Shown here piece by piece: positions 1-12,372 of a stretch of 64,000 bases of DNA; the first letter of the stretch is position 1; every line of letters starts with the position of its first letter. The notes beneath the pieces were generated by a model, which searched no databases, was not told the origin of the DNA, and was given only the letters and a program-made list of their open reading frames with translations. Both the position numbers and the translations under genes were made by a program. The stretch is from the NCBI GenBank assembly GCA_015143295.1, contig CM026551.1, positions 11,490,499-11,554,498 on the forward strand. The letters are read 5' to 3'. This DNA comes from Tetracentron sinense (taxonomy: Eukaryota; Streptophyta; Magnoliopsida; Trochodendrales; Trochodendraceae).

Positions 1-969
1 TAAATGGTTATGTTGAAAATATTAATGAAATGTGATTAAAGTTTGCACTTGTCGACATTTTGGCCTTTGGAATTCATAAGTGATTTTAAGATTCAAGGCT
101 ATGTTTTTTTTCATGACTAGAAGAGTTCTTATTACCATGTGATCAAGAAGATGCTTCTACTTGGAGTTTGAGGTGTGTGAAAAAGTGTCTGTTTTTTTGG
201 GGTTATTTTTTCTGGATCTTTTTGTTTTAACCAAAAATGAGCGCGTAAAAACAGTGTTTGGTGGATAACTATGAAGTAACAGTTTTGATTTCATATATGC
301 TAATGCAATTTGTTTGGGGGGGGTAGATAGTAGAGCACTCCCAAAAATATCAATTTTTATTCTTTCATTTGGATAAATTTCCTTCATAAATGTGTTTTAT
401 TTCACAACTTCAAGAATTTTTTGAATTTCCCTAAACCTCATCTGTGATTTTTTAGGTGGCCATTACACCTGTGTAGCAAAGTAACTATTTGACTTTGTGC
501 TACAGCTTCATTGTTATCACTAATGACACTATAAATAAGAGCAAGACACTGGAATTTATTTTCAAATTTTCAAGAGAATTTTGGTGATTTTGGATAGGCT
601 GTATGCGTCTATGACACATTTCCCTAATTGAGAATTATAACTCTTAAGGTAAACAACTGAGGTTTGTCATGAACCTGAATGATTTATAATTTTTGTCTTA
701 TCTTGAATGAGTTTAAGTATATCCACAAAAGGAAGAAAAAACAGTTTAAATATATCAAGTTGGTGAATTTTGCTTATAACTGGAAGTTTGTGATGCATGG
801 CAATAGTCAATCCTATGCTAGAATCATGTAAAATTCCTTTTTTCTTTTCTTTAAATTCTTTTCACTTTCCTTTTATACATAAATATTAAAATTTATAATA
901 ATGTTCACGATTACGCTAAAAAATATTAGACTTTTATGTCCTAATGTACTATAAACGAAAAGATTTAAC

Positions 970-1000
970 AATATATATATATATATATATATACATATAG
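970..1000. repeat. (TA)n microsatellite
   Basis: Run of alternating TA directly left of the inverted-repeat element that begins near 1000. A second TA run lies at about 1365-1384 on its other side, which suggests that the element inserted into, or carries, TA-rich ends. Confidence 0.85.
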
Positions 1001-1366
1001 GGAATGGTTCCCATTAGTGTCGCTTAATAGAAGTTATATTGAGCAACCCCTCTAGAATCTCTACACGTGGCATGTCTTTGGGGATCTGACCATTATGGGA
1101 GACACGTGGCCAAAAATAGTCCAATCGAACCATTTTCAACAATAGACCCTACCTAGGTTATAGAAATCTTTAATTTTGCAAGCTTCAATTGGATGGTTTA
1201 GAAACGTCCAATCGACCTAATTTTTCCACTTGTCTCTCAAGGTGTCCACCTTGACATCCAACGGTCAGATCCAAAAGCAACTTGTCACGTGTCCTTTTTT
1301 ATGGGGCCTCTCACTACAAGTTCGTGTAAGCTGTGCCCACTAGAACATCACCTTCTCTTTCTCCAT
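1000..1366. mobile_element. MITE-like imperfect inverted repeat
   Basis: The left end (GGGAATGGTTCCCATTAGTG) and the reverse complement of the right end (about 1300-1355, GAGAAGGTGATGTTCTAGTG) align imperfectly over some 50 bp. Both share an AGTG...GCTT...GAAGTT/GAACTT pattern. Inside are paired ACACGTGGC and CACGTGTC motifs and two ATCTGACC/GGTCAGATC blocks in inverted orientation. TA runs flank both sides. No coding capacity is seen. The superfamily is not determined. Confidence 0.45.
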
Positions 1367-2444
1367 ATATATATATATATATATTTATCACATAATTTAA
1401 AATATCTTTGATATTTCCGATATATCCCTGCTATCGTAGGGATGGGAAATATCCTACATGTATTTTTTTAATACAAAATATCCCTTAATATCCCTGATAT
1501 ATCTAATTTATCACTCAATATTTCCAATATTCCCTATATTTCTTTTATAAGTTATGGATATTTCTCTCTTTAATCTATAGAAGGGAAAAATATCGACCAA
1601 AGAGGAGAGGAGAGATTTGGGGGATTTGAAAGGAGTTTGAGGTGGTTTTCTATTTTCTTGAGAAATCACCTACTTTTGTACCCATATTTATCTATATTTG
1701 TCATTGGGGGTCGGAGTGCACCCCATTTGCACTACCTTTGCCAAAACTTTCCTAAAAGCTAAGAAATTTCTTCAAAATTAAAATGGTATTTTACATAATT
1801 TGTGTGTCATTAGTCCTAAACTAGTGCAAATATTTCAATATGATGCATTTACACTAGATTTCTAAGTTCAAATTTTTTACGGGGAGGGAAAATTGGGGAA
1901 AATTCAAAATTTTTAATTTTTTTTTAGCTTAACTTCATGTGGCTCTGATTGTAGTTCTTGGGGTGAGTTGGATCGTGTATGTATTATGTAGTGAACTTTG
2001 ATTTTGTATTCTTATTGTTATGATTGATTAAAGGATGAATGAAATATTTTATATAAGTTGTATCAATATTAGTCAATCATACATTGTCATTAGCGCATAT
2101 CTTTGCATCTTTGCCCCTCCTTACCCATTGCATCTCTTATGTACATTGTTATTATTTTAAATGTATATTAACATCTATTTTAACATATCCCAAAGTTTCA
2201 TTGAAAATTTTAGTATTTTATAATTTTCCCCCAAAAATTTCTTTGAAAGTGTGATATATTCCCCGCAAAACAATATATCCATCAATATATTTTTTTTTCT
2301 AAGGTGCGACATATCCTACAATTTAGAAACTTGCACACATACACGCCCGAGCGCACACATACATCTTCTACATAGGCTCCTCCTCTTTGGGATTGAGAAA
2401 GACACCTTCCCAAACCCGAACAAGATCGGGAGAACTTATCACTC

Positions 2445-2609
2445 ATTAAATAACTAAATAGTTATCTACTAGCCATGTTTTGTTTCTATGAAAACGCTAA
2501 TTAAATAACTAAATAGTTATCTACTAGCCATGTGTTGTTTCTATGAGAATGCTCATTAAATAACTAAATAGTCATCTACTAGCCATGTTTTGTTTCTATG
2601 AGAATGCCA
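2445..2609. repeat. Tandem repeat, 3 copies of 55 bp
   Basis: Three successive copies begin at 2445, 2500 and 2555, each starting ATTAAATAACTAAATAG and containing CTACTAGCCATG and TTGTTTCTATGA. Copies differ by only a few substitutions, so the amplification is fairly recent. No coding role is visible. Confidence 0.9.
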
Positions 2610-3866
2610 CATACACACTGAAAAATAGTCCTTTATATGTTGAGCGGGTGGTGAACAAGAATAATATAACCAACCTAAATAGTTGGGATTAGGCTTGAAT
2701 AATGATTATGATGGTTTATTGGGAGATTGATCACAATGAAAGTCTTCTTGCACGTCTAGAACCTAGATGATGCCCCATTGCTGGTCAATTTTGTAGATAA
2801 TAATATATTGAAGTATTTGTACAAGTTTCCTATGTGCTCTCCTCCCTCTTAATTGTGAGTACAGATGGAGCATTTGGAAAATTTTATTTTTTTCCAGCTT
2901 TATAGCATCCAATTGGGCTCTGCAATTGGTAGAGCTTATCAATTTTCAATTTGTGAGGTTAAAAATATGGAATTCTTTAGATTGCTATTTTTTGCATATG
3001 TTGGGGCATTTGGAGAAAATGGAGAAAACACATAGTCTAGGACCAGTTTAATCCTCTGGAAGAATTGGTAGATATATAGGCTTTGCTTTCTTATGGGTTA
3101 TCTATCCTTGAAGAGTTCAGATGGCTTAGCTTTACCATTTTACTTGTGGATGGCAAGGTTGTGATTTTTGGCAATAAAGGAATTTATGATGTCCTTTTTT
3201 GAAACAAAATGTGGCTTATAATCAATTAGCCTTTTTATATTTTTTCACCCTGTATCATGAGTCATGGCCTCTTTGTAAATAAACCTTTCCCTCTCTTATC
3301 TACAAAACCACACCATCACTATTTGTTAGAATCTAAAACAATCCCAAACTTTAATCATTTTGATGTGTCGTTTGATACTGAATTCTAAGTTAAGTTGGCC
3401 AGCTTGTTGAGAATGTTAACGTGGGCGATCATCATCTAGTCCCTTGTAGATCCTCACTTTATCCCATTTTTGATGAGTCGTACCTCGAATGCAAAGTTAG
3501 TCGCCCAGCTTGTTGTGAATGTTAACGAGTACATGGATGGTCATCTAATCATTTGTTGATCCTTGAATTCAGTTATTCATTCCTTTTGTGAAACAGTCAT
3601 CTAATGTTGGAGGAAAAGGCTTAATCAGCTCATGTGCAACCTAAGTTGCTTGAACATGAATTGGTTTTCTGCTCCAGTCTTCTATGATATATTTCGATGA
3701 ACTGATGTATCTTAGATTCTTAATGATGTCTTGATTCACGAGACAAATTGTAGCAAGAGTATCCTGAAAAGCTATCTTTAAATAATGGGAAATAGAGTGC
3801 CAAGTGCCAAAAACATGAAGCAATGAAGATAGTTAATGCCAACTAAGTATGCCAGTGCCCCTAGAG

Positions 3867-4743
3867 CAGTGTTTTAAAAGGCGTTGCATTGGGTCCTCAA
3901 GATGCGTGAGGCATAAGCCTCGAGGCGTGAAGCTTAAGCCTCATAAGAAAGCCTCACACTCTCTCTTTTTAACAAATAAATAAGAATTATGCAAAATATT
4001 TTTTTAAAAAATAATTAATGGTTATAAATTATAATATGGGGTGGGGGCGGTTGGCAAAGACCCCTACCATATTGTTAATATGTATGTGGGTGTTCACATT
4101 AATATGTAAAAACTATATAAATAATTCAACCATAAAAAAATTAATTTAAGAGATAAGATAAGTTTACATATTGAATAATGTTCAATCATCATGTGGTGGA
4201 TTTTGAATTCCAATGAATAATTGCAAAGTAGTCACTAACTATATATGCTAGGCGATGACTTCAAATTTTTGCAATGTCTACTGTGAAAATTAGAGTGAAA
4301 TATATTCAACATGGTTTTAAAAAGCCTAAATATGTTTAGACATAACAAATTTAATGTTAATTTAAAATTTTTAAAAAATAATAAATAATAATGTTTTTAT
4401 CGATAAAAGAAATTGTGAGGTACTCACCTTATGATTTACTGTTTAAATCTTAGTTATGTCGCTTGAAGCCTAGAACCCTATTTTTTCTAAGAATCCTATT
4501 TTTGATTAATATATGAGGCACACTTCTAAAAAAAATTAATGTTCAAGTCTTAGCTATGTGGCTAAGACCCTATTTTTGATTATTATATGAGACGTCTCAA
4601 ACATAAAATTAGCCTCAAAGCGTGTGCCTCATATAAGCTTCACAGTTTGAGGTGTTAGCCTCATGATATTTAAGCCTCAAAGTTGAGCCTCAAGACTTTT
4701 ACCTTTAAGCCAAGGTGTAAGCCTCACGCCTTTTAAAACACTG
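3867..4743. mobile_element. hAT-like non-autonomous DNA transposon (877 bp)
   Basis: The ends are inverted repeats. The left begins CAGTGTTTTAAAAGGCG and the right ends CGCCTTTTAAAACACTG. The subterminal regions are packed with GAGGC / GCCTC / AAGCCTCA motifs in both orientations. The flanking octamers are CCCTAGAG (left) and CTCTAGAT (right), matching at 6 of 8 positions, as expected for an old 8-bp hAT target duplication. CA-starting ends and 8-bp duplications are typical of hAT elements. There is no transposase ORF. Confidence 0.65.
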
Positions 4744-5144
4744 CTCTAGATATCATAGTCAGTAAGTACAAGTATGGGTTTTTAATGACAATGATTTATT
4801 CGGGAAGTACTGGTTTTATACCGCAAAAACATAGGAAAAGCACAGAAAAATTTAAAAATAATTAATAATTACAAATAAATAGGGAACATGATACCAAGTT
4901 ACCAACTACTAACAATCATTTAAAGTCAACATTGAACGAAAGAATTACAATTATATAGCTCTCAAAATATCATCATTCACCATTTAATCATTTTAACAAA
5001 CGGATATCATCATTCACCATTTGAAAAATGTACAATACCACCATCCTCTAAATTAGAATTCCATAAGATTCAAACCCTAACATAAAATTCATTAATATCT
5101 TTGTGAAAATAAACCCTATATGCAAATCCTATCATGAGATTCAA

Positions 5145-5390
5145 ATAGGTACATGAGAATGAGAGAGAAACCCTAAAAAATTAAATTTCAATATGTAAAG
5201 ATAACAATAATGGGTCGGATTGTTGATACCACAATCCTGGGTCTGAAACCTGTCTTCACCAGCTAAAATAGGTACGTGAGAATGAGAGAGAAACCCTAAA
5301 AAATTAAATTTCAATATGTAAAGATAACAATAATGGGTCGGATTGTTGATACCACAATCCTGGGTCTGAAACCTGTCTTCACCTGCTAAA
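5145..5390. repeat. Tandem duplication, 2 copies of 123 bp
   Basis: The block starting ATAGGTACATGAGAATGAG (5145-5267) is repeated almost exactly at 5268-5390. The period is 41 codons, so the minus strand stays open through both copies. That explains an 86-residue minus-strand reading frame with an internal repeat; I do not regard it as a gene. Confidence 0.9.
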
Positions 5391-5544
5391 ATGCTAAGCA
5401 CCCTCTTGCATATGCCAACAAAATAAGGAAAAAAATGGTTCAGATGGGTTTCTGGAAGTATTCAAGTTGCTCTTTCTTTGATATTAGATTTTTTGTGTCC
5501 TTATTTCTTGTGAATAATAGAATGTTTTTGAGTTTGATATGTTG

Positions 5545-5600
5545 CAAGTTGCCACTGTGAGGTTGTGAGTTCAAATCCCATGGTCACCAATTAAAAATGA
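5545..5600 (+). mobile_element. SINE-like fragment (Pol III B box)
   Basis: GTTGTGAGTTCAAATCCCATGG resembles a tRNA-derived B box (GGTTCRANNCC) and is followed closely by an A-rich stretch. It is short and lacks a clear A box, so it is probably a truncated SINE rather than a tRNA gene. Confidence 0.35.
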
Positions 5601-6171
5601 AAAAGGAAAAAGTTTTTGGGAGATTGTGTTCTTATTTCTTCTATCTTGTTTGATAAGATTATCTTGGGAAATTGTATTCTTATATACACTGTGATATTAG
5701 CTACTTGAAATTGGTATTCTGTAGTGAACCCTGCCTTACTAAAGATTTGGAGTCTCTAGAAGTCTTGTTTTTTTGCTCATATTCTCTATGTATAACAAAT
5801 TTAAGTGTGTGATAGCCCCATTGATTTTTACGGTTCTAATACTAGGTTCTCTACTTTATACAACTATACATGGTGCGCATATGCTCTAGATCTGGAACAT
5901 CAAATTAATTGCGGCATCTTATGTTGCACATGACCAAAGATAATCTCAATGGATGGATACTAGTGAGCTGAGCAGCAGACTCTTTTGGATCTTTTTGCCA
6001 TTATTAATTTATAAAAGTGGATACTATTGTCAGAAATGAGGAATATCGGTCAAAGTGATTTTTGGGCCGTGTATAATCCGAGAGACTCCCACTGATTGCA
6101 TGTCTTGGATTGACGAGTCTAAGGCAATTTTAATAACAGACATGGAATTGGTATAACACGTAATTTTATAC

Positions 6172-6340
6172 TAGTGTTTTAAAGGCGTGTGAGGCTTACA
6201 CCTTAAGGCTTGACTCAAGCGAGGCTCAAGTAAAATGCCTTGACGCTCAACCTTGAGGCTTAAAGTCCCTGAGGCTTGGACCTTAAAGTGTGAGGCCCAC
6301 ATGAGGCGCATGTCTCACGCCTTGAAGATTGATCAATGTC
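6172..6340. mobile_element. Fragment related to the 3867-4743 hAT-like element
   Basis: It starts AGTGTTTTAAAGGCGTG and continues with the same GAGGCTTA / CTTGAGGC / CCTTAAAG motif vocabulary as the ends of the 3867-4743 element. Only one terminus is recognisable here, so this is probably one end of a decayed relative. Confidence 0.5.
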
Positions 6341-6877
6341 TGAGACGTGCCCCTTATACATAAACCAAAATAAGGCCCTAGGAACATATTTGATACTTCA
6401 AATTATTCTTATGCTTTTCATTTTCCATTTATCATCACTTCTTTTCTAGTTAAAAAATGAGGGAGCATGAGGCTCCTTCACTAGTATCTCTTAGTTCGGA
6501 ATACAATATTTTTGAGTCTAGCTTGTTCTCATATCCTAATAACTGCCACATCCTTGTATTTAGGCATTGTTAAATATAATATTAACATGGTCATCACATT
6601 GCTTTTCATGTAGATATTTTAAAATCTCTAAAATATTGCATAACCAGAATTGAAATAAAGTGTGTATGCCTTCGGAATTTAAGGAAAGATGTTTTTTACT
6701 TTTTGGGTTCAGTTGTACATTTGGCATGCTTTAATTATATTTCCTATCAAAAGCTGGTTATGGGACATTATTTAATGCAAATATATAAGCTCCATAGTTT
6801 TTGGTTGCAACTAATGAAGAGCATCTTCTTGGCCCTTTAAAAGTATGCTTCTAACAGATCTATCTTTTTGTGCGCAG

Positions 6878-7327
6878 GGGCGTAAACGGCTGAAGAAACT
6901 CCATCCGGAAGGAAGATATGAGCAATTGTCATCAGTGGACTGCAGCACAACTGATAAGCCAGACCGCTATTTTAGCCCAAATGTTCATTGTAAAGAAGCT
7001 CCAGGTTCTGCTTCAACAAGAGACAGGCTTGCTGGAGGAACTACTACAGTCCCCATGAAGTTTAAGCCTTTGCTGTCAGACTTGAAGAAGGCGGAAGACG
7101 AAGCAGTAAGGTTGAAACCTAGAGAACATCATAGAAAGGATAAGTTAGAACTTGACGTGGGGAAGACAGTGAGGGAACCATCACCTCTCGAGATCGTGCC
7201 AAAACGTTTAAAAGTAAGAGGCCCGTCATTTTCTAGAGGTGGAGAACAGGCTGGAATGAGCTGTAGAATACCGGAGACCGATGAGAAATCAGGCGGGCCT
7301 GTCTCTGGAGTGTCTTCTAGAGCATGA
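6878..7327 (+). CDS. Last coding exon of an unrecognised gene (partial, 149 codons plus stop)
   Basis: The frame is open and TGA closes it at 7325-7327. It is preceded by a good acceptor (pyrimidine-rich stretch then TGCGCAG, ending at 6877), so the ATG at 6845 lies in the intron and is not a start. If used as read, the intron is phase 0. The translation begins GRKRLKKLHPEGRYEQLSSV and ends SGVSSRA. It is rich in Lys, Arg, Glu, Pro and Ser, with basic clusters (GRKRLKK, PREHHRKDK, PKRLKVR), and looks like a disordered nuclear-type C-terminus. No domain is recognised. Upstream exons were not found between 1 and 6840, so they are either outside the window or too short to see. AT richness is lower than in the flanks, supporting real coding sequence. 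Function unknown. Confidence 0.6.
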   Translation, partial: GRKRLKKLHPEGRYEQLSSVDCSTTDKPDRYFSPNVHCKEAPGSASTRDRLAGGTTTVPMKFKPLLSDLKKAEDEAVRLKPREHHRKDKLELDVGKTVREPSPLEIVPKRLKVRGPSFSRGGEQAGMSCRIPETDEKSGGPVSGVSSRA

Positions 7328-7730
7328 CTTAGCTAACATTATTTCTCTAATGGGGTTCTGACATGGAAATCCAAAATTGACTCTGGAAGCGGCAATAACT
7401 ATTAACAGGGTGAGTTTAGAAGAGAGAAAATCAGATTCTTTGTGCAGGCTTCAAATTGAGGCGCATTGACATGGTTGGATTATTGGGTTCTCGGCCGGGG
7501 GTTTTTCTTTCTTTGGCAAGGGGACCTTTCATGCAAGCAAAGCAGAGGGAGTTGGGTAGGGTTCTAATGTAAATTTGTTTAAGTCAATTCTTGTGAGAAA
7601 AGTGGGGTATTCCCACTGTCTCAAAAGGTTAGTCTGCTGCTTCTCTTACTAAGTTCTTTATTCTTTTGTAGCAATTGGTGTTTGTACCATGGACTACTTG
7701 AATAAAATGCAGTGAAAATGCTCTTTTTCC
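7328..7730 (+). other. Probable 3' UTR with polyadenylation signal
   Basis: Sequence following the stop of the 6878-7327 exon. A canonical AATAAA at 7701-7706 is followed by a T-rich stretch, as expected for a plant 3' end. No other feature is seen. The cleavage site is not defined. Confidence 0.45.
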
Positions 7731-9300
7731 TTTACTCTGTCTTTTGGCACTTCATTGGCTTTGGATGTTACTTTCTCTTTCAGAAAATTATTCAATCCTA
7801 ACATCCCTTTGTGGTTATTTTCTTCTCTCCTCTTTATCCCTTTCTCAAGCCCATTTGAAACTCGTTACTGCCGCTGTAAAGATGACTGTCTGCCTGTGCA
7901 AAGATGGGAGAGAATGCATACTGTCATTTTATTCTTCTTTGTTTTCTGAAATGGGAAAGCTTCACCTCTGAGATTACCTAGATTGAAAAATATATTACAT
8001 AGCTTTACTTTACATTTTGTTCTTTCTTGTCTACTCAGCAAGAAGCATATAAATCTGAATTTATGTATCTGTTGAGGAAATCTGAGGAACCAATTGGCGT
8101 ACGGTTACTTTGTTGATATGGCAGCAATCTCTCTATATATATCGGCATGTGATTCAGTCTGTGGCTTCTTGATGGATAAAGTCCATGGGCGATTTCGAGC
8201 ACTACATTATTCCTCCAGCATGGTTCTCCGGGGGTGGTGGAAACTTTTCAATTCAAACAAACGCCTGTTTGGATCCAAAGGCGTCGCAAGATGGGGCATA
8301 CTCACAGAAGTTGTGTAACATCAGACATTGATGCTAGACAACTCGACGGTAAAAGCACCACGCCAAATGACTCGATAGGGACGAATATTGTGCCTCATTT
8401 TGACACCACCAGAAGAAGGTAGCGATCTTACTGCTAGAGAAGCATAGACATGCACTTTCATTCATTCATTCCATTCATGTTTCCGGCTGCTAGAGAGGCA
8501 CAGACACGCCCCTTTATTCTATCATGCTTTCTTGATTTAATAGGTTTTGGTATACATAAATTGAGGCATTTTCAGCATTTATCGTTCATTTGCCGGCACT
8601 TTTTGACAAATGATAGCTGTAAGCATCTCATTTTTGTACCCCTATTAGGCCTGAACCTTCTGTGACCTACTAAGAGAATTCCTCCAAAATCTTCAAAAGG
8701 TGACCAAAGTACCCATGACCTTTTGTCAAAACTACAATAATGACCTTGAGTTGGAATTTTACAAAAGTACACTTGAGTATTTTAAAATTTATCCTATCTT
8801 TACCAAAAATGTTTTAAAATAAAATAAAATTGGACTCCATTCCATTATTAGACTTAATAAGCTTTAAAAATGGTAAGTTGGTCTTAGGCCAATCATAGCG
8901 TGCTAGGGCTTAACCTTAAAAACTAAGGATTCATAGCCCAAAGGTTTAGGTAACTGTAGAACTAGAAAGCAAAGTTTTCTAGATTCTGCTTTACCGCCGG
9001 TATGTTGTCTGTATCTCTACCTCGGATTTTGGGTCAGAATGAACTGTTTTGGGTTCATTTCTTCACTGTTTCCAGTTTTGTTCTCCAGTTTTATAGAATC
9101 TGTTTTACCCATTTCTAGCTTTGTTATGACTATCGGTTTAACTTAGCATGCCCCTCACCGTGCTCTATCCCTGATTCCCTGCATGAGCTAAAACTACTAT
9201 GTGATTAATAAAATATAAAAATATTAAAAAAATATTTATTTGCTCATCTATCATTTAGTATATGCTTGCTTGTTTGGATGTTTTGAAACTACATGTGGCT
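7731..9300. other. Intergenic sequence, no gene seen
   Basis: Only short overlapping frames without recognisable protein content. The segment at 8640-8800 (GTGACCTACTAAGAG followed by short blocks on the theme TTTTGTCAAAA-TGACC) resembles 27460-27640 and is probably retroelement-derived. No RNA gene or promoter could be supported. Confidence 0.4.
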
Positions 9301-9309
9301 TGATGTCAT

Positions 9310-9840
9310 GCAAATAGGTATATAGGCAACCCAGGCGGGTTCAGCTGTCCTATGTTAGAAATTTGGTTTGTTTTCTTTTTGTGTTAATTATTTCATTCTT
9401 GCCATATTGTGATAGTTTCTGTTTTCGAAATTAGCGTGATTCTATTTCTGGTGAATACCTTAGCATGATTCTATGTTTGATTTGTTACTATTTCCAATGC
9501 TAGCATGATTTTCTTAATAGCAACTTAATCAATTAGGAATTACATTAAGGTTTCTATCTTAGTCTAATTGGATTGTAGAAATAGTTAGCTGCAATTTTAG
9601 CAGGTATCTAAGGTTGCCTAACACATTTCTTTAGCACAAATTAATCTCTTATCTAGACTTTCTAAATAGAGGCCATTTCTTTTCCATTGATTATTAGGGT
9701 TCCTATTCCCCTAATTAAAATAGGTGACGACTCCCTAAATTATCTATGATTTGGACATTATTCAAAATAAGAAAACATTCTTATTTGAGACGACAATCAA
9801 AATCCACTACTCACACTCATCTCACCAATATTAGATTTTA
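9310..9840 (+). mobile_element. LTR-retrotransposon remnant
   Basis: The sequence carries TAGGCAACCCAGGCGGGTTC near 9323 and TAGGTGACGACTCCCTAAA near 9720, then AAATCCACTACTCACACTC. The same ordered motifs appear in the LTR-like block at 44065-46441 (TAGGCAACCCAACCCGGGTTC, TAGGTGGCGACTCTTAG, AAATCCATGCTCACACTTAG). This shared order suggests a related, older LTR. Ends and duplications are not visible. Confidence 0.45.
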
Positions 9841-10191
9841 ATTACTTAAACATTGATTTATAAATAGATAATTAATCAAGGGAATGTCAAAAATGCATTT
9901 CTAAATAGTAATTTAGATAAAGAAGCTTGCATGGATCAACTTGAAGGGCTTATATTACTTGAAAAAAAAAAAAATGAAGTTTGTAAACTGACTAAATCAT
10001 TATATGATTCAAAATAAGCACCTTAAACAATGGCATATTAAATTTTATTATTCGTAAACTGACTAAATCATTTATGGTTCAAAATAAGCACCTAAACAAT
10101 GACATAATAAATTTTATAGAATAATCATTTATTTGGGTATAGCTTAAACGAATTTGATAATTGTGTATACAGTAAATTCCATGGTAATAAA

Positions 10192-10990
10192 TTAATTATT
10201 ATATATATATATATATATATGTATTGGAGATATAGCTAACAAATTATATGAGGAAGGAAGGTTTACCTGTTTAAGATTCATGTTAATGTTGATGAGTTGT
10301 CTAATATCCTCCCACAAGCTAATGAATGGATTGATATTTGGTGGGGATGAAATGAATGTGAAAATCCCCAATAATAATATGCTTTGAATAAAATGATAAT
10401 CTATTTCAATGTGACCGGTGTGCGCGTGAAAAACTGGAATGGCAACCACATACATCGCACTAACTTTGTCACAAAAAAAGAGTGGTTGGAGATGTGAGGG
10501 AAATTCTAAGATCCTTGAGGAGAAATCAAATCCAAATTGAGTTAGTTGTTGTCACAACAAGGGCTCGATACTCTGCTTGTATCAAGAGATGTGGGCTGTT
10601 TCTTGCTTCCCCAATGTACTGAGATATAGACAATATCCACTTCTAGATCGTCTCTCATCGAGGCAACCAACCTAGTTGGCATTGGAGTAAGCCAAAAGAT
10701 CAAGTGAAGGTTCTGAAAGTGAGTCTGTCACCAATAGTGCCCTTTAGAAAATGCAAGATGCATTTGGCAGCAATTAAATGAGATGTCATAGGCTTGTGCA
10801 TGTATTAGCAACCTTGATTAACAACATATGTGAAATCTGGCCTAATGAGGGTTAGATATTGCAAAGCACCAACAAGTTGTTGATATTCAGTTGGATCGGA
10901 TAAGATATTGCAAAACACCAACAAATTGTTGATAAATTGTTCCTAGAGGATATGGCAGTTGCTTGTACCTGACCATGTCATCATGTCGTT
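10192..10990 (-). pseudogene. Antisense Ty1/Copia RT-RNase H remnant
   Basis: Read on the minus strand, 10390-10455 gives PVFHAHTGHIEIDYHFIQ, the conserved block near the C-terminus of Copia polyproteins. The stretch at 10540-10600 gives LIQAEYRALVVTTTNS, corresponding to the Copia RNase H motif around EAEYRALA. Frames are broken by stops and shifts and a TA microsatellite sits at 10196-10222. It is a decayed internal fragment; no LTRs were identified. Confidence 0.75.
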
Positions 10991-11099
10991 GAAGGAGATG
11001 CATGGTGTATTTGGTTTGAGTTAGGTTCAGTTAATGTTGTGTGTGTTTAACTTTCATTAAAGCCTATGTATTTATGGGCCTTACCTAATCGAGCCCATT

Positions 11100-11412
11100 A
11101 GAGTCTATGTCTTTGTAAGCCTTACATAAATAGCCCATACCATATATGAGTGATCGACAGAAGATAGCCTACATATATGACACCTAATCAAGCTCATACC
11201 TTACATGAGTGACACATAAGATAGTCAAAATGTATGATACCTAAGCAAGCCCAAACCCTACATGAGTGACACATAAGATAGCTTAATTACATGTATGTCA
11301 ATTAAGCAAGCTCATACCCTACAAGAATGACACATAAGATAGTCTACATGTGATACCTATGTTAGCCCATACCCTACACAAATAACACATTAGATAGTTA
11401 CATATATGACAC
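11100..11412. repeat. Minisatellite, about five degenerate copies of about 60 bp
   Basis: Successive units contain GACACATAAGATAG, ATGATACCTAA and AAGCYCATACCYTACA in the same order, with small indels. There is no coding frame through the array. It may be an internal repeat of an LTR, since it lies between the Copia fragment and AT-rich sequence. Confidence 0.75.
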
Positions 11413-12060
11413 TTTAGAAATTTAGGGGCACAAGCATTTGTGCCTGAGTGGCTTTGAGAAACACAAGAAAATCCTTAAAATTAAACCTTAACTTCTTCCT
11501 CTCCCTTATTTTGGTTTCTTTATTTCTTGTTAAGGAGGGAGGAAAGAAAAGAAAGAGAGGGAATGAGAAAGAGAGAAAAGGAGAAGAGAAGAAGGGATTT
11601 TGTAGAAAAATTAGGAAAAAATCTGTAAAGGTAAGAAAATTTGTCCCCTACTTTAATTAGATATTATTTAGGATTATTAATTGTGATTATTAGTAGGTGT
11701 TAAAGTTGTTAGTATATATATGCTGAAATTGGTAGATGGTAATTGTTAGTATGTATTACAAATTATGAGTATGTATTGTTAGTGTGTATTGAAATTGGCA
11801 TGATGTTCTATAAAATGTAGTAATATGCATGAAGAAATTTGCTATACTATAAATCTAAGATTAAGATATCTTAGGGGTAGGATTAATTATGAAGTTATGT
11901 GCAACTTGAAATGCGTGTATGATGATCTAAGTACATTTGATAAATTTTGTAGATACCTGAATATTAAGCTATTTGAAGGGGCTATACTCAAAAGTTTTCC
12001 ATTAAAATTTTACATGTTCAAACTCCTTCGGAAGGTAAGAATCATTCAAAAAAAAATTTT

Positions 12061-12216
12061 CGTTTTTAGATATGGCAAGGGTCAAAGAACCAAAATAAAG
12101 ACCTAATTAAAATACATGACACTAAAGACCAAAAATTACGCTTTTAGATATGGCAAGGGTCAAAGAACCAAAATAAATACCTAATTAAATTACATGACAC
12201 TAAAGACAATGGTATA
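12061..12216. repeat. Tandem duplication, 2 copies of 78 bp
   Basis: The block CGTTTTTAGATATGGCAAGG (12061) recurs at 12139 with few changes; each copy ends TACATGACACTAAAGAC. A second local duplication follows at about 12240-12372 (CTTGAAAGAGAGGTGAGTG / CTTTGAAAGATAGGTGAGTG). No gene is apparent. Confidence 0.85.
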
Positions 12217-12372
12217 AATCAAATTGACGTGGCAATCATCCCTAAGATATAAAACCCTTGAAAGAGAGGTGAGTGTCAAGACGGGGTGGGTCATGAAATA
12301 TTTACTAACTAGCTATCATTCTTGAGGTACAAAACCTTTGAAAGATAGGTGAGTGCCAAGACAGGGCGAGTT

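Noticed and set aside
6845..6877. ATG at 6845 as the start of a 160-residue protein
   Set aside because: It lies before a clear splice acceptor (TGCGCAG at 6871-6877); the first 11 codons are intron-like and hydrophobic, unlike the charged exon that follows.
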